This document shows, piece by piece, positions 28,321 through 41,564 of a DNA stretch of 64,000 nucleotides (within the stretch, counting starts at the first letter, position 1; each line of letters starts with the position of its first letter). Location of the stretch: assembly GCA_963383645.1 (NCBI GenBank), contig OY726572.1, positions 66,324,238 through 66,388,237 of the forward strand, in the 5' to 3' direction. The position numbers and the translations under genes are program-made. Below the pieces are notes generated by a model, which saw nothing but the letters and a program-made list of their open reading frames with translations, was not told where the DNA came from and did no database searches. The stretch comes from Muscardinus avellanarius (lineage: Eukaryota; Chordata; Mammalia; Rodentia; Gliridae).

Positions 28321-28551
28321 CCCAGCTCCTATGGAAGACTTTTAGTTTTCTTTTCTTGAGCATCTCGTCCCCAGGGCCTTTCCATGCTCATTCTAGGGGG
28401 TTATTTTGAGGTGTCTGAGCAACCTGGGGAAATGAGGGCAGGATGAGATGCTTCAGGGTGCCAGAGGTCTGAATAGGGGTCTGGGTTGGGTGAGTGGGGG
28501 CCCTGTTCAGTTGTTAGTTCATTTGTTCCTTCTTCTCTCCTTCCTTCCTTT

Positions 28552-28556
<5 letters not shown>

Positions 28557-28598
<42 letters not shown>
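28557..28598 (+). repeat. (GT)n microsatellite at a SINE tail
   Basis: About 21 GT units that appear to have grown from the reversed A-rich tail of the adjacent SINE. Confidence 0.95.
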
Positions 28599-28601
<3 letters not shown>

Positions 28602-28730
28602 ACTGGGAATTGAACCCTGGGTGTTCTACCTCTTAGCTACACCCTCAGCCCTTTTTATCTTATATTTTGAGACAGGTTCTGACTGTGTTGCTGAGGGCCT
28701 CTGCAAGTTGCTGAGGCGTTTTGAGTGCAC
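28599..28730 (-). repeat. Partial MEN-type SINE
   Basis: The ID half in reverse (TTTTACTGGGAATTGAACCC ... CTACACCCTCAGCC) is followed by the start of the B1 half in reverse (TTTTGAGACAGGTTCTGAC, AGTTGCTGAGGC). The 5' part is missing. Confidence 0.82.
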
Positions 28731-28815
28731 CAACATCTCTGGTTCCTGTTTCTTTTTCTAAGACAGGGGCTCTTGAAATGTCTCAGACACTCCCAGGCAA
28801 AAATTGAGCCACTGA

Positions 28816-29045
28816 GCCAGGCATGGTGGTGCATGCTTGTAATCCCAGCATTGGGGAGACTGAGACGAGAGGATTGCGGTTCGTGGACAGCCTCAGCTAC
28901 TTAGGGAGGCCCTTTGCAACTCAGTGAAACCCTGTTTTAAAAATAAATAAATAAAGACCATAAAAACTAGGGCCGGGAATGTACCTCGGAGGTAGAATGC
29001 TCCTGGGTTCCATCTACACCGCAAAAAAAAAAAAAAAAAAAAAAA
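28816..29045 (+). repeat. MEN-type SINE
   Basis: GCCAGGCATGGTGGTGCATG opens the B1 half. AAAATAAATAAATAAA is the linker, then GGGCCGGGAATGTACCTCGG and a poly(A) tail of about 25. Confidence 0.92.
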
Positions 29046-29049
29046 GAGG

Positions 29050-30205
29050 ATAGAACTTAAGTAGGAAAACTTCTTTCTACAGCTGTCCACAAAGGTGGCT
29101 TTGTATTTCTGTCTGCCTTTGTGCACCACTGGGACCCACCCTAAGTACCGGGCAGGGGAACTAAAGACACCAGGCCCAGAAGGGAAGGGGTAGCCACGAC
29201 CACCTGCCCTGAGATGATAGATCTGAGAGTCTGCAGAAGGCCTTGCAGGGGTGTTAGGGATGGGAATGAGGGCAGGGAGACCCAGGGAGTACCCCCAGGG
29301 GAGCGCAGGTGCATTACTGAGGCTGTGCAAAGTCCACCAACCATGAAGATCGTCCTCTGCTTTCTTCGTAAAGCCAACTCTGATGTCTCCCTGGGGGCGG
29401 GCTCATAATCTCATGGTTGTGTCACCCTCAGAGCCCTGGCCAACCCTGCTTATGTTGATAGCAGTGATTTTCACAGGCCCAAGCAGGACTCCGCCTCTCT
29501 GGCTTCTCTTACCACCTGCGAGGCTGGGGGCCGTTCTGCCCCCCTCCCGTTGTCATGGGGTTATCATAGCTCCTTCAGTTACTATGAAGGCCAGATGCCA
29601 GGAACATAGAACACAGCACCTGGTGGATGCCCAGTTCTTGTTTTTGTTTTCTTTTCTCACCCTAGACTAAGTCTTTATAGAATACCACCGTCTATGTGCC
29701 CCCACCCCTCAAGTGGAGGCCTCTAAACCTCCACTTCGTAGATGCACAACACTCCATTGGGTGTGGGTAGAAAGTATTTACAAAATCAAATCTCTTACTC
29801 TTTTTTACTGTATCATGCTTGGATGGACCCTGGCTTCTACCCTCACCATGTGGCTGATGGTCACATGTTTTCTGTTAAGTCAACAGGTGTCCTGAGGGAA
29901 GGGGCATCAGTCACATCACTCTTGTTTATCGGCTTTTGGTGTGTTGCTTTTTGAGTCGGTGCGAATCTGGTTATGAGGATTTACAGAGAACATGGTCTGG
30001 ATTTAACTAAAGTAATCTCAAAAATGGACACATGGCTTAAAAGACTCCTACTGTGGAACTTCCATCTGATGGAAGATAAGCTAGAAATATAAACAGAAGG
30101 GGCAGACTGGAGGTAAACTAACAAGGCCAAGCAAAATTAACCAGCAGAGTGGATTCATACAGCTATTTGAACAAGGGCTTAGCTGACAAGTTGCATTAAG
30201 AAGTT
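29050..30205. other. Intergenic, no gene seen
   Basis: Mixed unique sequence with no supported exon or named repeat. Confidence 0.5.
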
Positions 30206-30209
30206 AAAA

Positions 30210-30512
30210 AACAAAGGCCCTTGGGGGATAGGTTCCAGAACCCTCAAGAATACCCAAATCAAGTCTCCTGTATAAAATGGCACGGTATTTGCATATACCC
30301 TACGTACATATTCTGTGTACTTTAAATCATTTCTAAATTACTCGTAATGTAAATGTTATGCAAATAGTTTTTATACTGTATTATTTAGGGCACAATGACA
30401 AGAAAAACAATCTGTACATGTTCAGTAGAGGCAATTTTTAAAAACCATTTTCCATCCACAGTTGGTTAAATCTGTGGACACAGAATCCATGGATACAGAG
30501 GGCTGTCTGTAA
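30210..30512 (-). mobile_element. Tigger/MER2-like non-autonomous DNA transposon
   Basis: GGATAGGTTCCAGAACCC, GGCACGGTATTTGCATATACC, ATGTTCAGTAGAGGC and GGATACAGAGGGCTGTCTG occur in the order of the MER2-type (TcMar-Tigger) element in reverse. It has no transposase frame. Confidence 0.75.
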
Positions 30513-30514
30513 TC

Positions 30515-33500
30515 AGATCCACCAAGAGGTCGGTGACACGGGCAGGCTGAAACGTCAAGGGGACTTAGACCAGTTACACCCTTCCCTAAACCTTGGGCAT
30601 GCCTGAGACATGAACTCACCATGGTCGTTCAGGGGAAAGCTGAACAGAAAGATCGGTAAGCATCTGTGGGGAGTGCAGGTTCAGGCTTTTACCCATAGGG
30701 GTTTGCTATTTGGGGACCAGAACTTTGCACCCTTCGCACCAGGCTGGCCCCGGGGACAGGAAGTGGGAGTGGTGCTGACCTGTGTCTGTGAGCTTGCCTC
30801 TCTAAGAGGTTTTTATGACTAGGTGTTCCACCCCTCCCTCTCCTCTTGCCCCCCTTTCCTTTCATTTATTCCCTCCTGCCAGTGGGTGCCCCTGCCTGAC
30901 CCTCATTAACTCCAAGTGTAAAAACCATTTGTCTGCAGCCCCTTCCTCCCCCAGCTGGGGGCTGGGGCCAGGCCCTTCTTTCTTTCCCTCGAAGCTCAGA
31001 CCTCTGGTTTATGAGCTAGACCCTAATGGCTATGCCCCATCGGACAGGCTGGACTTGTTAGGGGATGCCTCAGGGCTGCTCAGAAGACCTATAAAGAGGG
31101 AGCAATGCCCCTGGGGGACCCAAATCTGTCCCTAATTTCTCGGAAGCTGGCAGGGCTGCCTCATAAGGCCATACAAGCTGTGCACCACACACCTCTCAGG
31201 GCCCCATCCTCAAGGACAATGAGGTAGACGTAGACTTCAGCCCTCCTCAGGGCTGTGTAGGAACCAAGCAGTGCAGCCAGGTACGACGCACTCGGCTTGC
31301 CCACCCCCTCCAGGGCAGATCCTGCTTCAGGGACTTTGATTCCTTTCTTCTCACCTGGAAGGGGTCATTGTTCTCCTGTGTAAACCCAGAACAAGGGAAC
31401 TCTAGGCTGTGAGGGAGGAGGGGAAATTGACCTGGGATTAAGCAGCTAGTAAACAAGGAGTGATCAGAACCATACAGCAGCGTGATGCTTGAGGGAGTTC
31501 TGGGTCAGGCAAGAGGGCCGTGGAGTGGGCCAGAGGCCTTTGGGTGTAGCACTGAAGGCCTCAAGGACCGCAGATGTCCTTTGGTGAAGAGGATGCGAAA
31601 CTGCCACTCAAAGGCAGATAGAAGCCTTTCTCCATCAGCCCAGGCCTCACAGGGGCTTGCATGGCATCCTCAGACCACTACCTGGGGTTGGGGACCTGAC
31701 TCCCCTCTTTCGCGGGCAGGCAGAGGGAGGTGAGCAGGCAGGTGGAGGTGTCCCTCCTCCTCCTCCCCGAGCTGGCAGGGGTCCAGACGAAGCCGGGAGT
31801 CAGAAGGGGATCTGGGGTTTGTGGCCAGGAGCCCAGCCTGGCCCTGCTCGAGAAAGCATTTGCTTTTTCATTACTCAGGGAGAGCCGCAAACTGTCTTGC
31901 AGAGCGGGGTTGGGTTTATGTAACGTAAACACCTCCGCACAAGAGGTCCCACCTGTGAGGAGGGCAGGTGGGGCCTCACGCTGGCCGCGGAGGCAGGAGG
32001 CAAGTGCTGGGGACAAGCCGGCTTCACGCAGGAGCTAGGAAGGGCTCCGCAAGCTGGCCGCCAGGTGGTAGAGCCTGAAATCTCACTCCCCCACTCTCTT
32101 TGGCAGCCACCTTTTCCAGTTCCTTATTTATAAAGGCTGGCCACCTCAGTAAGCCAGAGGCACCTCTCTGTCTTCCCCTCTGCCCTCCTGACTTTGGAGG
32201 ACCAGAGCATCCTCAGGGACCTGGGAGAAGGCAGGAGGTGGTGGTTTTTAACTAGGAACAGTAGGGACTGGGCTGCACTCATCTCCAACCTGGTTACTGA
32301 CTGACCCTGTCTGTGGGCAGAGGCCGATATGAGTCATGCTGAGGAGGGATGTGGCGACCGTCCTGGGGCCTGTCCAGGGATGTGCTGACTTGCCCCTTGG
32401 CCCGTGGCATGCCTGACCCGGCCCTGCTCGGTGGGCTGCCTGGGTGGCCTCGGTTGCTCTGGCCTACCCCCCATACCTCCTCCCTGATGGCTGTCCCATC
32501 CTCAGCCCTCGCTGGTCCCTGGGGTGGCTGCTCTGGGACTCACGTAAAGCCACCGCTGACCTGCCTCCTTGCCTGCCAGAGTAAAAATAGATGTCTCCAC
32601 CGCGGCCACCTCGCGGTATCAACTTTCTCCCACTTGAGCCCTGGCCAGCGCTGGGCTCAGCGAGTGGAGCATGGATTGCAGTCTGCGCCTGGCGTCCGGG
32701 CCTGCGGAGGAGCCAGGCTGCTCATGAATGCCTCTTTGTTCTGGGAGGTGATCCTGGGTGTCCCTCCTCCAGGCCTGGGGCTCCTCCTGCTCACCTCTGG
32801 GCCTCTTCCCAGGCCCTCTGGCTCTGTACCTGCCCGGCTTCTTAATTCCTCGTCTCTCACCTGGTCTTCCGTGGGAGGGCAGTCCCTCCTTGCGGGGCTG
32901 GCTCCATGGGCATGTGCCCTGGGCAGTAAGTAGAACAGGGTCCTGTGCTGGATTTAATGCACTGCCATCATCTCTTCAAAATTCATAGTAAGTTTTTAAT
33001 AAGGGGCTCCACATTTTAATTTTATATAGAGTGGTGTAAATTATGTAGGTAGAACTTCTTCTCCATCAGGGATTTGAGCTCCCAATCTAACGGGAGAGGC
33101 ACATCCTCTCCTTTGGAAAGGTCATAGTGACCTTTAGCAATACAGTGATGGAGCAGGAAGAGTCTTTGTCCCTCTGAGCCCCAGGAGAGGCAGGGTTCCT
33201 CACAGGAAGCCTCAGATCCGATGGGGAGACAGCCCTTGTTTCTGCACAGGTCAAAGGTTGATGAAGAAAGTGTGGCCTCTGCCCTTCAAGAACACGCATT
33301 GTGATGGGGAGGCAGAGCCCTGGCCTCGAGTGAGCCCACAAGTCAAGTGGCGCAGACACTGGCCATGCCGTGGGGACCTTAGGACCATTGCAAAAACCAA
33401 ATAGATAGACAGACATGGGGGCCGCTGAGACTTGAGGGCATTCGGGGGCACACAGGGGATCTGGGAGGGCCAGTTGGCACCTCGGCAGGCACGGTTCCTG

Positions 33501-34005
33501 TGTGTGAGCATGGTGAGGAGAGGGAGAAGGAGAGGAAGGTGGGCATGCAGGCTGGCGAGGGCTCCCGGAAAGATCAGGAGCACTGTTTGGGGGTTCCAGA
33601 ACAGTAGGAACAGGGGATTTTCCTGGCAAAGCAGCATGTGGCCAGGGTCCTGAGTGCTGGGCTGCAGTGCAGAGAAGAGTGGAGGTGGGAGCAGCAGGTT
33701 CCAGAGGATCGGGGATCCTGCTGAACTCCTGGGGAGTGTGTCAGGGGGAAGGGTGCTCACTGGGGGCCTATAGTGCTGATGGGGACTGGGTGTGAGGCCC
33801 CAGAGAAGATAAGTGAAATAGCAGCTCTGTCTGAACCCTTGAGGACCAGGGGACCAGAGAACACAGGAGGGCATTATGCATGAAGGGGAGTTCCTGGAGG
33901 AGGTGACAGACTAGGATTGGTCTTAAGCGAGTGGGAGGATGCTCCTGTTGCCACCAGAGGGCTGGTGTTTAAAGGCCCTCTCAGGGCTTGTCCTTTAAAA
34001 CAACC
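30515..34005. other. Intergenic, mostly unique; one MEF2-like site
   Basis: No exon or RNA gene. TTATTTATAA at 32,124-32,133 fits the MEF2 consensus, and GTAAACAC at 31,924-31,931 fits a forkhead site. These are single motifs and weak evidence. The block at about 33,240-33,700 may be an old L2-class repeat. Confidence 0.45.
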
Positions 34006-34010
34006 CCCAA

Positions 34011-34243
34011 GCCGGCTGTGGTAGTGCACTCCTGTAATCCCAGATTTGGGAGGCTAAGACAAGAGTCCGGTGGGTTTGAGGCCAGCCTCAGCAACTTAGC
34101 AGCACCCTCAGCAACTTATTGAGATCCTGTTTCAAAGTAAAAAATTAAAAGGGCTGGGAGTCTAGCTCAAAAGGGGAATGTTCCTGGGTCCAATTGCTAG
34201 TAACCAAAAATAAATAAATTAATTAATTAATAATAAAATAAAA
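34011..34243 (+). repeat. MEN-type SINE
   Basis: B1-like half GCCGGCTGTGGTAGTGCACT ... CCTGTTTCAAAGTAAAAAAT, ID-like half GGGCTGGGAGTCTAGCTC, and an (AAAT/TTAA)n tail. Confidence 0.9.
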
Positions 34244-34244
34244 T

Positions 34245-37200
34245 GAATCCGCAGCAGAAATGGTGAGAAGTCTTTCTGGTAGATGATATGATCTTCCTGC
34301 CCTCTGAGGAGTAAAGAAAGTCAAGGGGCAGAGAAAGCAGAGCCCTGAAATCTGTCCTTCCAGTGAGGGTGTGAGTTCCTCCCTCCCCATGGAGAGCCCA
34401 CTGTGGGTTCCCACTTGTCTCTTGCATCCCCTCTTGCTAGACAAGGACAGTCAGCTGGCTGAACCCCAGGCACCCAGGCCTTGGCTTCCCACGGTCCTCC
34501 CACCGCACGGAATCCCTGGGCAAGAGCTTGAGGGAGTGCCACCCGTGCGGGCTCTGAGCAGCAGGTCCAGCTGTGGTCAGGGGCGGCGCCCACAGCGCTG
34601 CTCTGTCCTGGAAAGGCCTGCGGGCAACTGCCTTTCCCGGCCTGAGGTAGCCCACGGTAAGGTCCGAGGGGCTCCCTGGAGAACGGCTGGACCTCAGGCT
34701 TGAGGGGGTCAGAGGGGTTATTTGTTCCAGAGCCCAAGGCTCCGAGTATGCACCGGGGGTCTTGGGCGTCCAGAGTTCTCTCCCAGTGGGGTGGCAGTTC
34801 TCTCCCTTCTGCCATCTAGAAAGCAGGGGGCTATTGGGAAGGACAGAGGAGGGCATGGAGAGTGAGTGGGGAGGCCTTGGAGGTCAGGGTAAAGGCTCGG
34901 TCTAGGGCTAGAGACGGACATTTTTAACCTTTGCAGAATGACTCTGTGCACCTAGGTGAAACAGGGTTGGGGACCTCAGAGGGGTCCAGCCAGCACTCCA
35001 TCCCCAGCAGGCCGCCTTCCTCAACCAGGACCCTGGGCGGGGCCCCTGCTCTACTCTGGACCTGGCTCTGCAGTTGTCACGCTCACTCTAGATGTGAGGA
35101 CTGAGTATCCAGGTGCTTGTCCTTCCTGGTGAGGGCCCAGTGGTGGGAGGTGCTTTGGGGCCATGGAATGGTGGGAGCTGGGGACAGAGAGGAGCAGCCA
35201 AGGCTGGAGTCCTACACTCTGTCCTTGTCTGACTTTCAGACCTGCACCCAGGTAAGTCAGGCAGCAGGAGGAAATGGCAGAGATGCTAAGAACTTCTGAT
35301 GTTCTCACTGTAGTACATCCTGCATCAGTAAAACAGGCATGTGTGAAATTTCTTCTTCCTGGGAATCCAGCATGAGGACACCCCCCCATCCACACCTAAA
35401 GCTGGGTAGGCCAAATGGCACCCCCTTGGGGGAGGAGGACCCCTTCTATCTCTTTCCCACCCAGATTGCTGGCTTCAGAGTCCAGCTCAATCTTTGGTCG
35501 TCCCAACCTCTGCAGCCGCTACAGACAAGTGCAGCTGTGTTTGTCTTCTCTGCCCATGTCAAGTCGATCCCCTGTGGACCTTTCGTCATAGCCCTCATTC
35601 CCTTCTGTGCAGTGAAGGACCTCTGAGGCCCGGGACAGTAAGAAACCTGCCTAAGCTTGCACAGCCAAGCAGGGCGACCAGAAGACAGCTTCCACTCCCT
35701 TCTTTAGGCCACCAGACATCTGTGAGTGCCATCCCTCCTGCTTTCATTCAACCACCAGATTCTGAGCGTAGGCAGAGCCCAGAAGGCCGTGGGGGTGCAG
35801 GCAGATGAGGTGCTCCTGTCTTTAGGACAGCAGACAGATCTGGGCTAGCAAGGGTCCCCGTACCCTGCAGGGTATCTGAGGCTGCTTCTGGGCCAGGGAG
35901 GGTGGGGTCCCTAGGGAGGCTTCAGGGGGCTCCTGTGATCCCCAGGACCTGTGGGATGAGGATGGGGGAGGCTGAGGGCCACGGAGCCCAGGTTCGACGT
36001 GAGGGAGTGTTGGGTCTCCCTAGCATGGCTGCCTCCAGGTCTGAGTCTGACCTCTGCTTGGCCTCCCTTCTCCCCAAAAACTTGGGTTCTTTTGGTGGCT
36101 TCGTCTGCTTCCTCTGGCACCTCCAGACTCCCCGCACTAACCTCCTCCACCTTCCTCCCCTCCCTGTCCGCTCCTGTCCAGAAAGAAGCCCTCCTTTTCC
36201 CACCTGCCTCTCTCCTCCCAGCCCCCAGCACGTGTGGGGGAAATTGGGCCATTTGAAGAATAAAGGAGACGGCAGGAGAAAGGAAACTCCTGTCTCAGGA
36301 CACAGCCCACAGCTGGAGTGAAAACCTGGTTCTCGTTAACACCCTGAGTCAGGGACCAGAATGCGGGTGTTGTGCCTCCCCAGTCCTCCCTCAGGGACCA
36401 GGAGGGGAAGGGCATGCTGGGAGACGCTCCGGTTATTGGGAGCAGATGGGAGGGGGCAGGGAAGCTGAGGAGGAGGAGAGCCGGCCTCGCCAAAGACCTG
36501 GAGACTTCCTTCCATAGGGAGCCCCAAGGACGTGCCAAGAACAGTGTGTAGGCAGCCCCAGGGTGGGGCGCCTTTGGGTCTGGACTGTGTGTAGAGAAGC
36601 CAGTGTCCACTGGACCACAACCGGGGGAAGGATTGAGTGGGTCACCTGCAGAAGGAGCATCGAGGCCACTGCTAGTCAAGATTGACAGTGGTGGGGACAT
36701 TGCTGACGGTGAGCAGCTGAGGGTGGAGAGGCTGATGCCCTCACTCGGCCCACTTCTATGGGGTGAGGGTGCTATCAGTTTGGAGAGCCTCCCCCTACAG
36801 CCCATCCCCAGCTCTCAGAAACACCTTGGGCCTTCGGGGAGGGTTCACACTGGAGCTCTCAGGGGAACGGCTGAATTCTGGGTTCTGAAGGAGAAAAGGT
36901 GCACCTGACCCTGGAAACAGTGCAGGCTGGGCGGGACGGGAGGGCTCGCTTGGCAGATCCTGGCCTCGGCCCCTCAGCCCTCAGCCCCGGAACAGTGGTC
37001 CGGTGTAGAAATGGCTGCCACTTTAGGATCTACATGATTTTGGTTGTGGAGAAAGAGGCAGGGTTGGGTAGGCTTGGGGTCATCAGCCAAGCACTCTTCC
37101 CACGGAACCCCGGCTCAGGCAGCCCCCGTCTACACTTCCTGCACCACATGGCTTGGGCCCAGATTCCTCCTCCAATGTTTTAATTAGATCCCTGCTCATT

Positions 37201-37785
37201 AGCTGCCCAAATGCCTTCCAGACACCCCGCAGCTGCTCCAGCCCTCCCCACACCTGCTGGTCCAGCTGGGCGGCCCCCACACCTGGAAGACATCGAGCCT
37301 CCAGCCAGGGCCTTCAAACTCCAGCCCCTCCCTGTGGCCTCAGACAGCCAGGACAGGGGAGGGGAAGCAGGTCCTCACTGTGGGTGAGCTGCCTCTCCAG
37401 TTTCTGTTGGGAACTGAGCTGTGGCCACAGACACAGGGGAGGGAGAGGTGAGGTGTCTCTGCCTGCCACTGTCCCTTCCCTTCGGCCTCACCATGCCACC
37501 ACGCTTAGGCCTTCCCTGCTGCCCCAGGCTTGGGGCTTTTGCCATCTGTACTGGGGAAAGAAGGGGGTTGGGAGAGCTGTGGCTTTGATCTCAGCAGGCT
37601 CCCCCAACCAGGGCAATTCCTGGAGGATTTGCCAGTCCAGATCATCATTCAATGAATGCCAGAGAAAGAGGGTCAAATTCCAGGCCTCAGCCCAGGCTCG
37701 AACTCAGATTTGCCCCCAGTGACGATCTTCTTCTGGGACTGCTGGGTTGCACCAAGTCACGTGGACTCTAATTAATTAATCCACT
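34245..37785. other. Intergenic, no gene seen
   Basis: GC-rich unique sequence. A MIR-like block is visible at about 35,490-35,720 (CTAAGCTTGCACAGCCAAGC). No exon recognised. Confidence 0.5.
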
Positions 37786-37789
37786 CACT

Positions 37790-38010
37790 TATTTGGCACT
37801 TACAAGAAGACGGGCGCTGTTATAAAGGCTCCACAAATACTCATTTCATCTCCCAGTAAACCTTTGGGGCAGGTACTAGCCCCGCCCCCCACTTTGACAG
37901 TGAGTGCCAGAGGCCAGAGCCATTGGTCAGCTCGCTGATGTCTACACAGTGGTGGGTGGCAATAGGATTTTAATCTGCTGCCTACGCTTTCTGTCCCCAT
38001 AGCCCCTGTC
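37790..38010 (+). repeat. MIR-like SINE fragment
   Basis: TTATTTGGCACTTACAAGAAG, ACAAATACTCATTTCATCTC and CCCAGTAAACCTTTGGGGCAGGTACT fit the 3' part of a MIR/MIR3 element. Confidence 0.6.
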
Positions 38011-39540
38011 CTGCAGCTTCTCTAGAATAAGCCGAGCTTGCTGCACCCTGGAGGAGGCAGTGTGGCCTGTTTAAGGCTTTTCCCCCAGTCGCCAGTAGAC
38101 ATGGGAGTTGCTACCACCTACGCAGGGAAGATGGAAGAGTCTGCCCGCACGGCCAGGGCCGGGCAGGTCTTTCATCCTTTTCAGTTTTCATGCAAAATGG
38201 GAAACCAAACTTAGCTCATAGAATGGCTCTGAGCAGGACACAGAGCAGGACAGGCTCTCCTAGTCTTGGCCTTCACAGTTCTGCCCCTGCTTTGCAGGAC
38301 AGGCAGGACAGAGGTGTCAACCCCCAACCCAGCCCCTGGGGTGATAAGTAGGATGTTGATCCCTTCCATTCAATGAAATGTATGAGGGCCCCCATTTATT
38401 GGGGTGCGTGAGGTGGGGACAGAGAGTAGAGCTGGCTCAGCTCTGGTTTGCCCGAGAGCAGTGGTGAGGAGCTGATGCTGGGGGCTGGGTCCCCAGCAAC
38501 CTCCAAGCTATCTCAGGTGATGAGTCCCAGGACTCCCCAGACCTCACAGTCATTGGATGGTGTGGCTGGTCCTCTAGCATCTGACCCAGGGCCTGTCTCT
38601 CCTCTCTCCTGGTGAGGAATTCTGGGAAGGGGATGACTGTGAGAGCATCTGGCCAGCATCCATTTACTAACGGGGAACAAAGACAGAGAGGGCCCCCTCC
38701 ATCAGCCATCCTAGACACGTGTGCATGGGGCCGGGTAAGTGCCTTAAATTGTGTTACCCATTCACCCTCCAGGCCACATTGAGTTTCGCCAGCAGGAGGC
38801 TGGGAGAGGCTGGCTGCTGAGACCTGCTCCAAATGTCAAGGCCTTGAGAATCCAGCTAGCTTCCCACAGGTAGCAAGATCATGGGTGCAGAGGCAGGGGA
38901 GGATGGTAAGTGAGCCGCCCACCCCTCCACCTTCTATTTCTGCAGAATAGCTCTGCTGTGGGTCCCTCTCTGTCTCCAGGAATCTCAGACCCAAGCTTCT
39001 CCCCAGCCACTGCTAAAGCCATTCTTGTGGGGTCAGGCCGTACCCTTCTGCCTCGTTTAAACTCCCTGTCCTCTTTAAGGGCCATATGTCCAAACACGGT
39101 CACACTAGGGCTTCAACATATGATTTTTTTTGGGGGGGGGGACAATTTAGTATATAATAATTAAAATTGAAAAAGAAAAAAAATCCAAACAGGCCTCCAT
39201 GGCTGAGTTAATTTGGAAAAGGATGAATTAAAGAAAATCAAACAGTGTTGATGCTTCACTGGGAATAAGAGTGTTCCAAGGTGATACTGAGGAGACTATG
39301 TGTAATGTTTCCCAAACACATTTGTCTTGGCTGGCTGTCTTGGGGCCTGCTGTCTTGATCATTTGCTGCACCGCTCTTGTTGACTTGCGTACCACACAGG
39401 TAAGGCCAACACTACTGTTGTACCCAGAAGGGGACCAGCAGCTAGGGATTTCTCCCCAGTTCATGTATGATCTCCAGTGAGTAACTCCAGCTTGTGATAT
39501 TGTCAACCCTGCATATTTGAGTGTTGAGTGATGTCCTGAA
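38011..39540. other. Intergenic, no gene seen
   Basis: Unique-looking sequence with a homopolymer block at 39,124-39,140 (T then G run) and an A-rich stretch to 39,185. Confidence 0.5.
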
Positions 39541-41085
39541 TTTATAATTTCCAATCCTTCCTCTCATTTTCTTTCCTTCCTCCTCCCTCCTTTCCCTCTT
39601 TTCTTGTGAGGTTCCTGATGCTGACTGGCAGCTGTATCCTTGCCTAGCCCCCAGGTCCAGTCACTGGAGAGCATCATTTCACCATCATATCCTATCATGT
39701 CTGTGTTAGCTTTCATTTCCACCCCAAACTTCATACTGTCTGCGACGGACTGGCTCAGCCGGGCACTGAGTCCACTCGGGACCAAGATTCTCAGAAAGGT
39801 GGGCAAAGGCTTCGGTTGCGGTTCTGCAGGGGTTAAGTCCTACAGCGATTCCTCCCCCTTAGCAAGTAAGAGCTCCTTCAAGTCCCCTTAAGTGTGGGGT
39901 CTCATCCCCGGGGGCTTGGGAGAGAGGAATCTGAAGAAATGATGTGGACAACTGCCTCTTGTTTCTATAGGCATTAAGTATAAACAAGATAAACAGGATA
40001 AAAGAAGATCCATGGCATCACAGTTTAAGATTCGTCTGGGACTGGGCGATTACAGTTGGCCTACTTGGCTTTTGTGATTGAAATCAGGTTTCTGGCCTCA
40101 CAGGTAAACCCTAGGGGGCAAGGTACGAATCCAGAAGGGGGGGGGGAGCACATCAAAAGTCCGTTTTGGAGAAATTCAGTCTTCTTAGGATCTCCTTTAA
40201 TCCTTTCAGAGTCTTTTGTCCCTAGGGCTTAGTTCAGGCCCTCCTCTGCCTATCAAGATCCATAGGGCTGCAGTGCAGATTTGTCCGGTCCTGTCTGCTC
40301 CACCATCCCCTATAAGGCAGTACTTATATTACAGTTAGTATACAGGGCAAAAACATTATAACACAGGTGATTGGATTTCTATAATTGTTCTTTAATGCAT
40401 AATCTTGAAGCAGACTTTTGGGTTTTTTACTGTCCTGCTGCTGAGTCACAAATGGTAGGCTTTTGTTAAGTCAAGGCCAGAGAAGAGCTTATTAGCATCT
40501 CTTAAGAGGGAAACAAATGGCCCAGAGTCCAGAGACAGTTTTACATCTCTTTGGGAAATGGGGCAAAAGGTAGGTTTGCAGCCTCCCCTGCTGGCAGAGA
40601 GGTGCTGGGAGCTAATCTTTAGATCAAAGGACCTGCCAGCGGAAAGGCCTAGAGGAATTTTGCAGCCTCTGAATTCTGACTGCCCTTTATTACAGCTGGA
40701 ACAATACAGAGAAATTCTGAGGGCTCAGACATTCTACTAGAAAATTTATCTTTCACGGACTCAACTTCTTCCCAGTCCTAATTCTTGGGATCCCATTTTA
40801 CATCATTGGAGCTTATTAGTATAGAAATCTAAGAGCAGGGAGTATTTTTGCCAGAGATGATGTTTCCTCCTTGGGGCTTGCTTCCCTGAAGCTTGCCGAT
40901 AATACAAGCGTTTCTCATGCACGTATACGCCGAGAAAGGACGGTGGCACTGTCCACATTTTCTAGCACCATTCTGGGCTTCCGAATCCTCACTAGACTTG
41001 TCCATTAAGCTCTGCTTACAGCATTTTAAGTTTTCTCTAGCCTACTTCTCTAAAGTTTTCCAAATTCCATCCATAAATCAATTTT
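39541..41085. other. Unassigned sequence, possibly a degenerate LTR-retrotransposon interior
   Basis: The local composition differs from the flanks, and phrases such as TCCCCTTAAGTGTGGGGTCTCATCCCC suggest an old LTR-type element. I could not match it to a named family, and no open frame is retained. Confidence 0.3.
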
Positions 41086-41087
41086 TT

Positions 41088-41482
41088 GACCCTGAGGATT
41101 GAACGAAGGACATTCCACCTTTATTGTTGTTGTTGTTGTTGTTGTTGTTGTTATTTCAGTGGTACTGGGGTTCCTGGAAACCCTTCTACCTCCAGGCTAC
41201 ACTCCCAGACCTATTTTTTACTTTTTATTTGGAAGCAGGGTCTCTTAAGCCAGTGTGGCTGGCTTCGAACCTGCGCGATCCTCCTGTCTCTGCCTCCCAA
41301 CTGTGGGGATTACAAGCGTGCGCCACCACACCCAGCTTCACTTTTATTATTTCTAATAAAAATATTTTTTTATTTTAAGATAGGGTCGTGCTAAGTTTCT
41401 GAGGCTGGCCTTGAACCTCAGATTCTCCTATCTCAACCTCCCAAGTACTGGGATTACAGGCATGTGCCACCATGCCTGGTTC
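41088..41482 (-). repeat. Older MEN-type SINE interrupted by a second SINE
   Basis: CCCTGAGGATTGAACGAAGG (ID half in reverse) at the left and TAAGATAGGGTCGTGCTAAG ... CAGGCATGTGCCACCATGCC (B1 half in reverse) at the right surround a second complete SINE. This is the same architecture as the 26.7-27.2 kb nest. Confidence 0.78.
41120..41336 (-). repeat. MEN SINE nested in the older SINE, with (TTG)n tail
   Basis: GGTACTGGGGTTCCTGGAAA through GCGTGCGCCACCACACCC in reverse. Its tail has become (GTT)n at 41,124-41,152, which creates a run of Leu or Cys codons in fortuitous open frames. Confidence 0.88.
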
Positions 41483-41564
41483 TCATATACCAATTCTAAA
41501 TGCTGCAACCACACTTTCCTAGGTAAAATTACAGTCCACAGCCCTACTTCTAGGCATTTCTGTG

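Noticed and set aside
40694..40740. Resemblance to U6 snRNA (GGAACAATACAGAGAAATT)
   Set aside because: Only about 19 bases resemble U6; the 5' stem, the rest of the RNA and the T-run terminator are missing.
39541..41085. Endogenous retrovirus interior
   Set aside because: Composition is suggestive, but I see no retroviral protein motif, primer-binding site or paired LTRs, so it is left unassigned.
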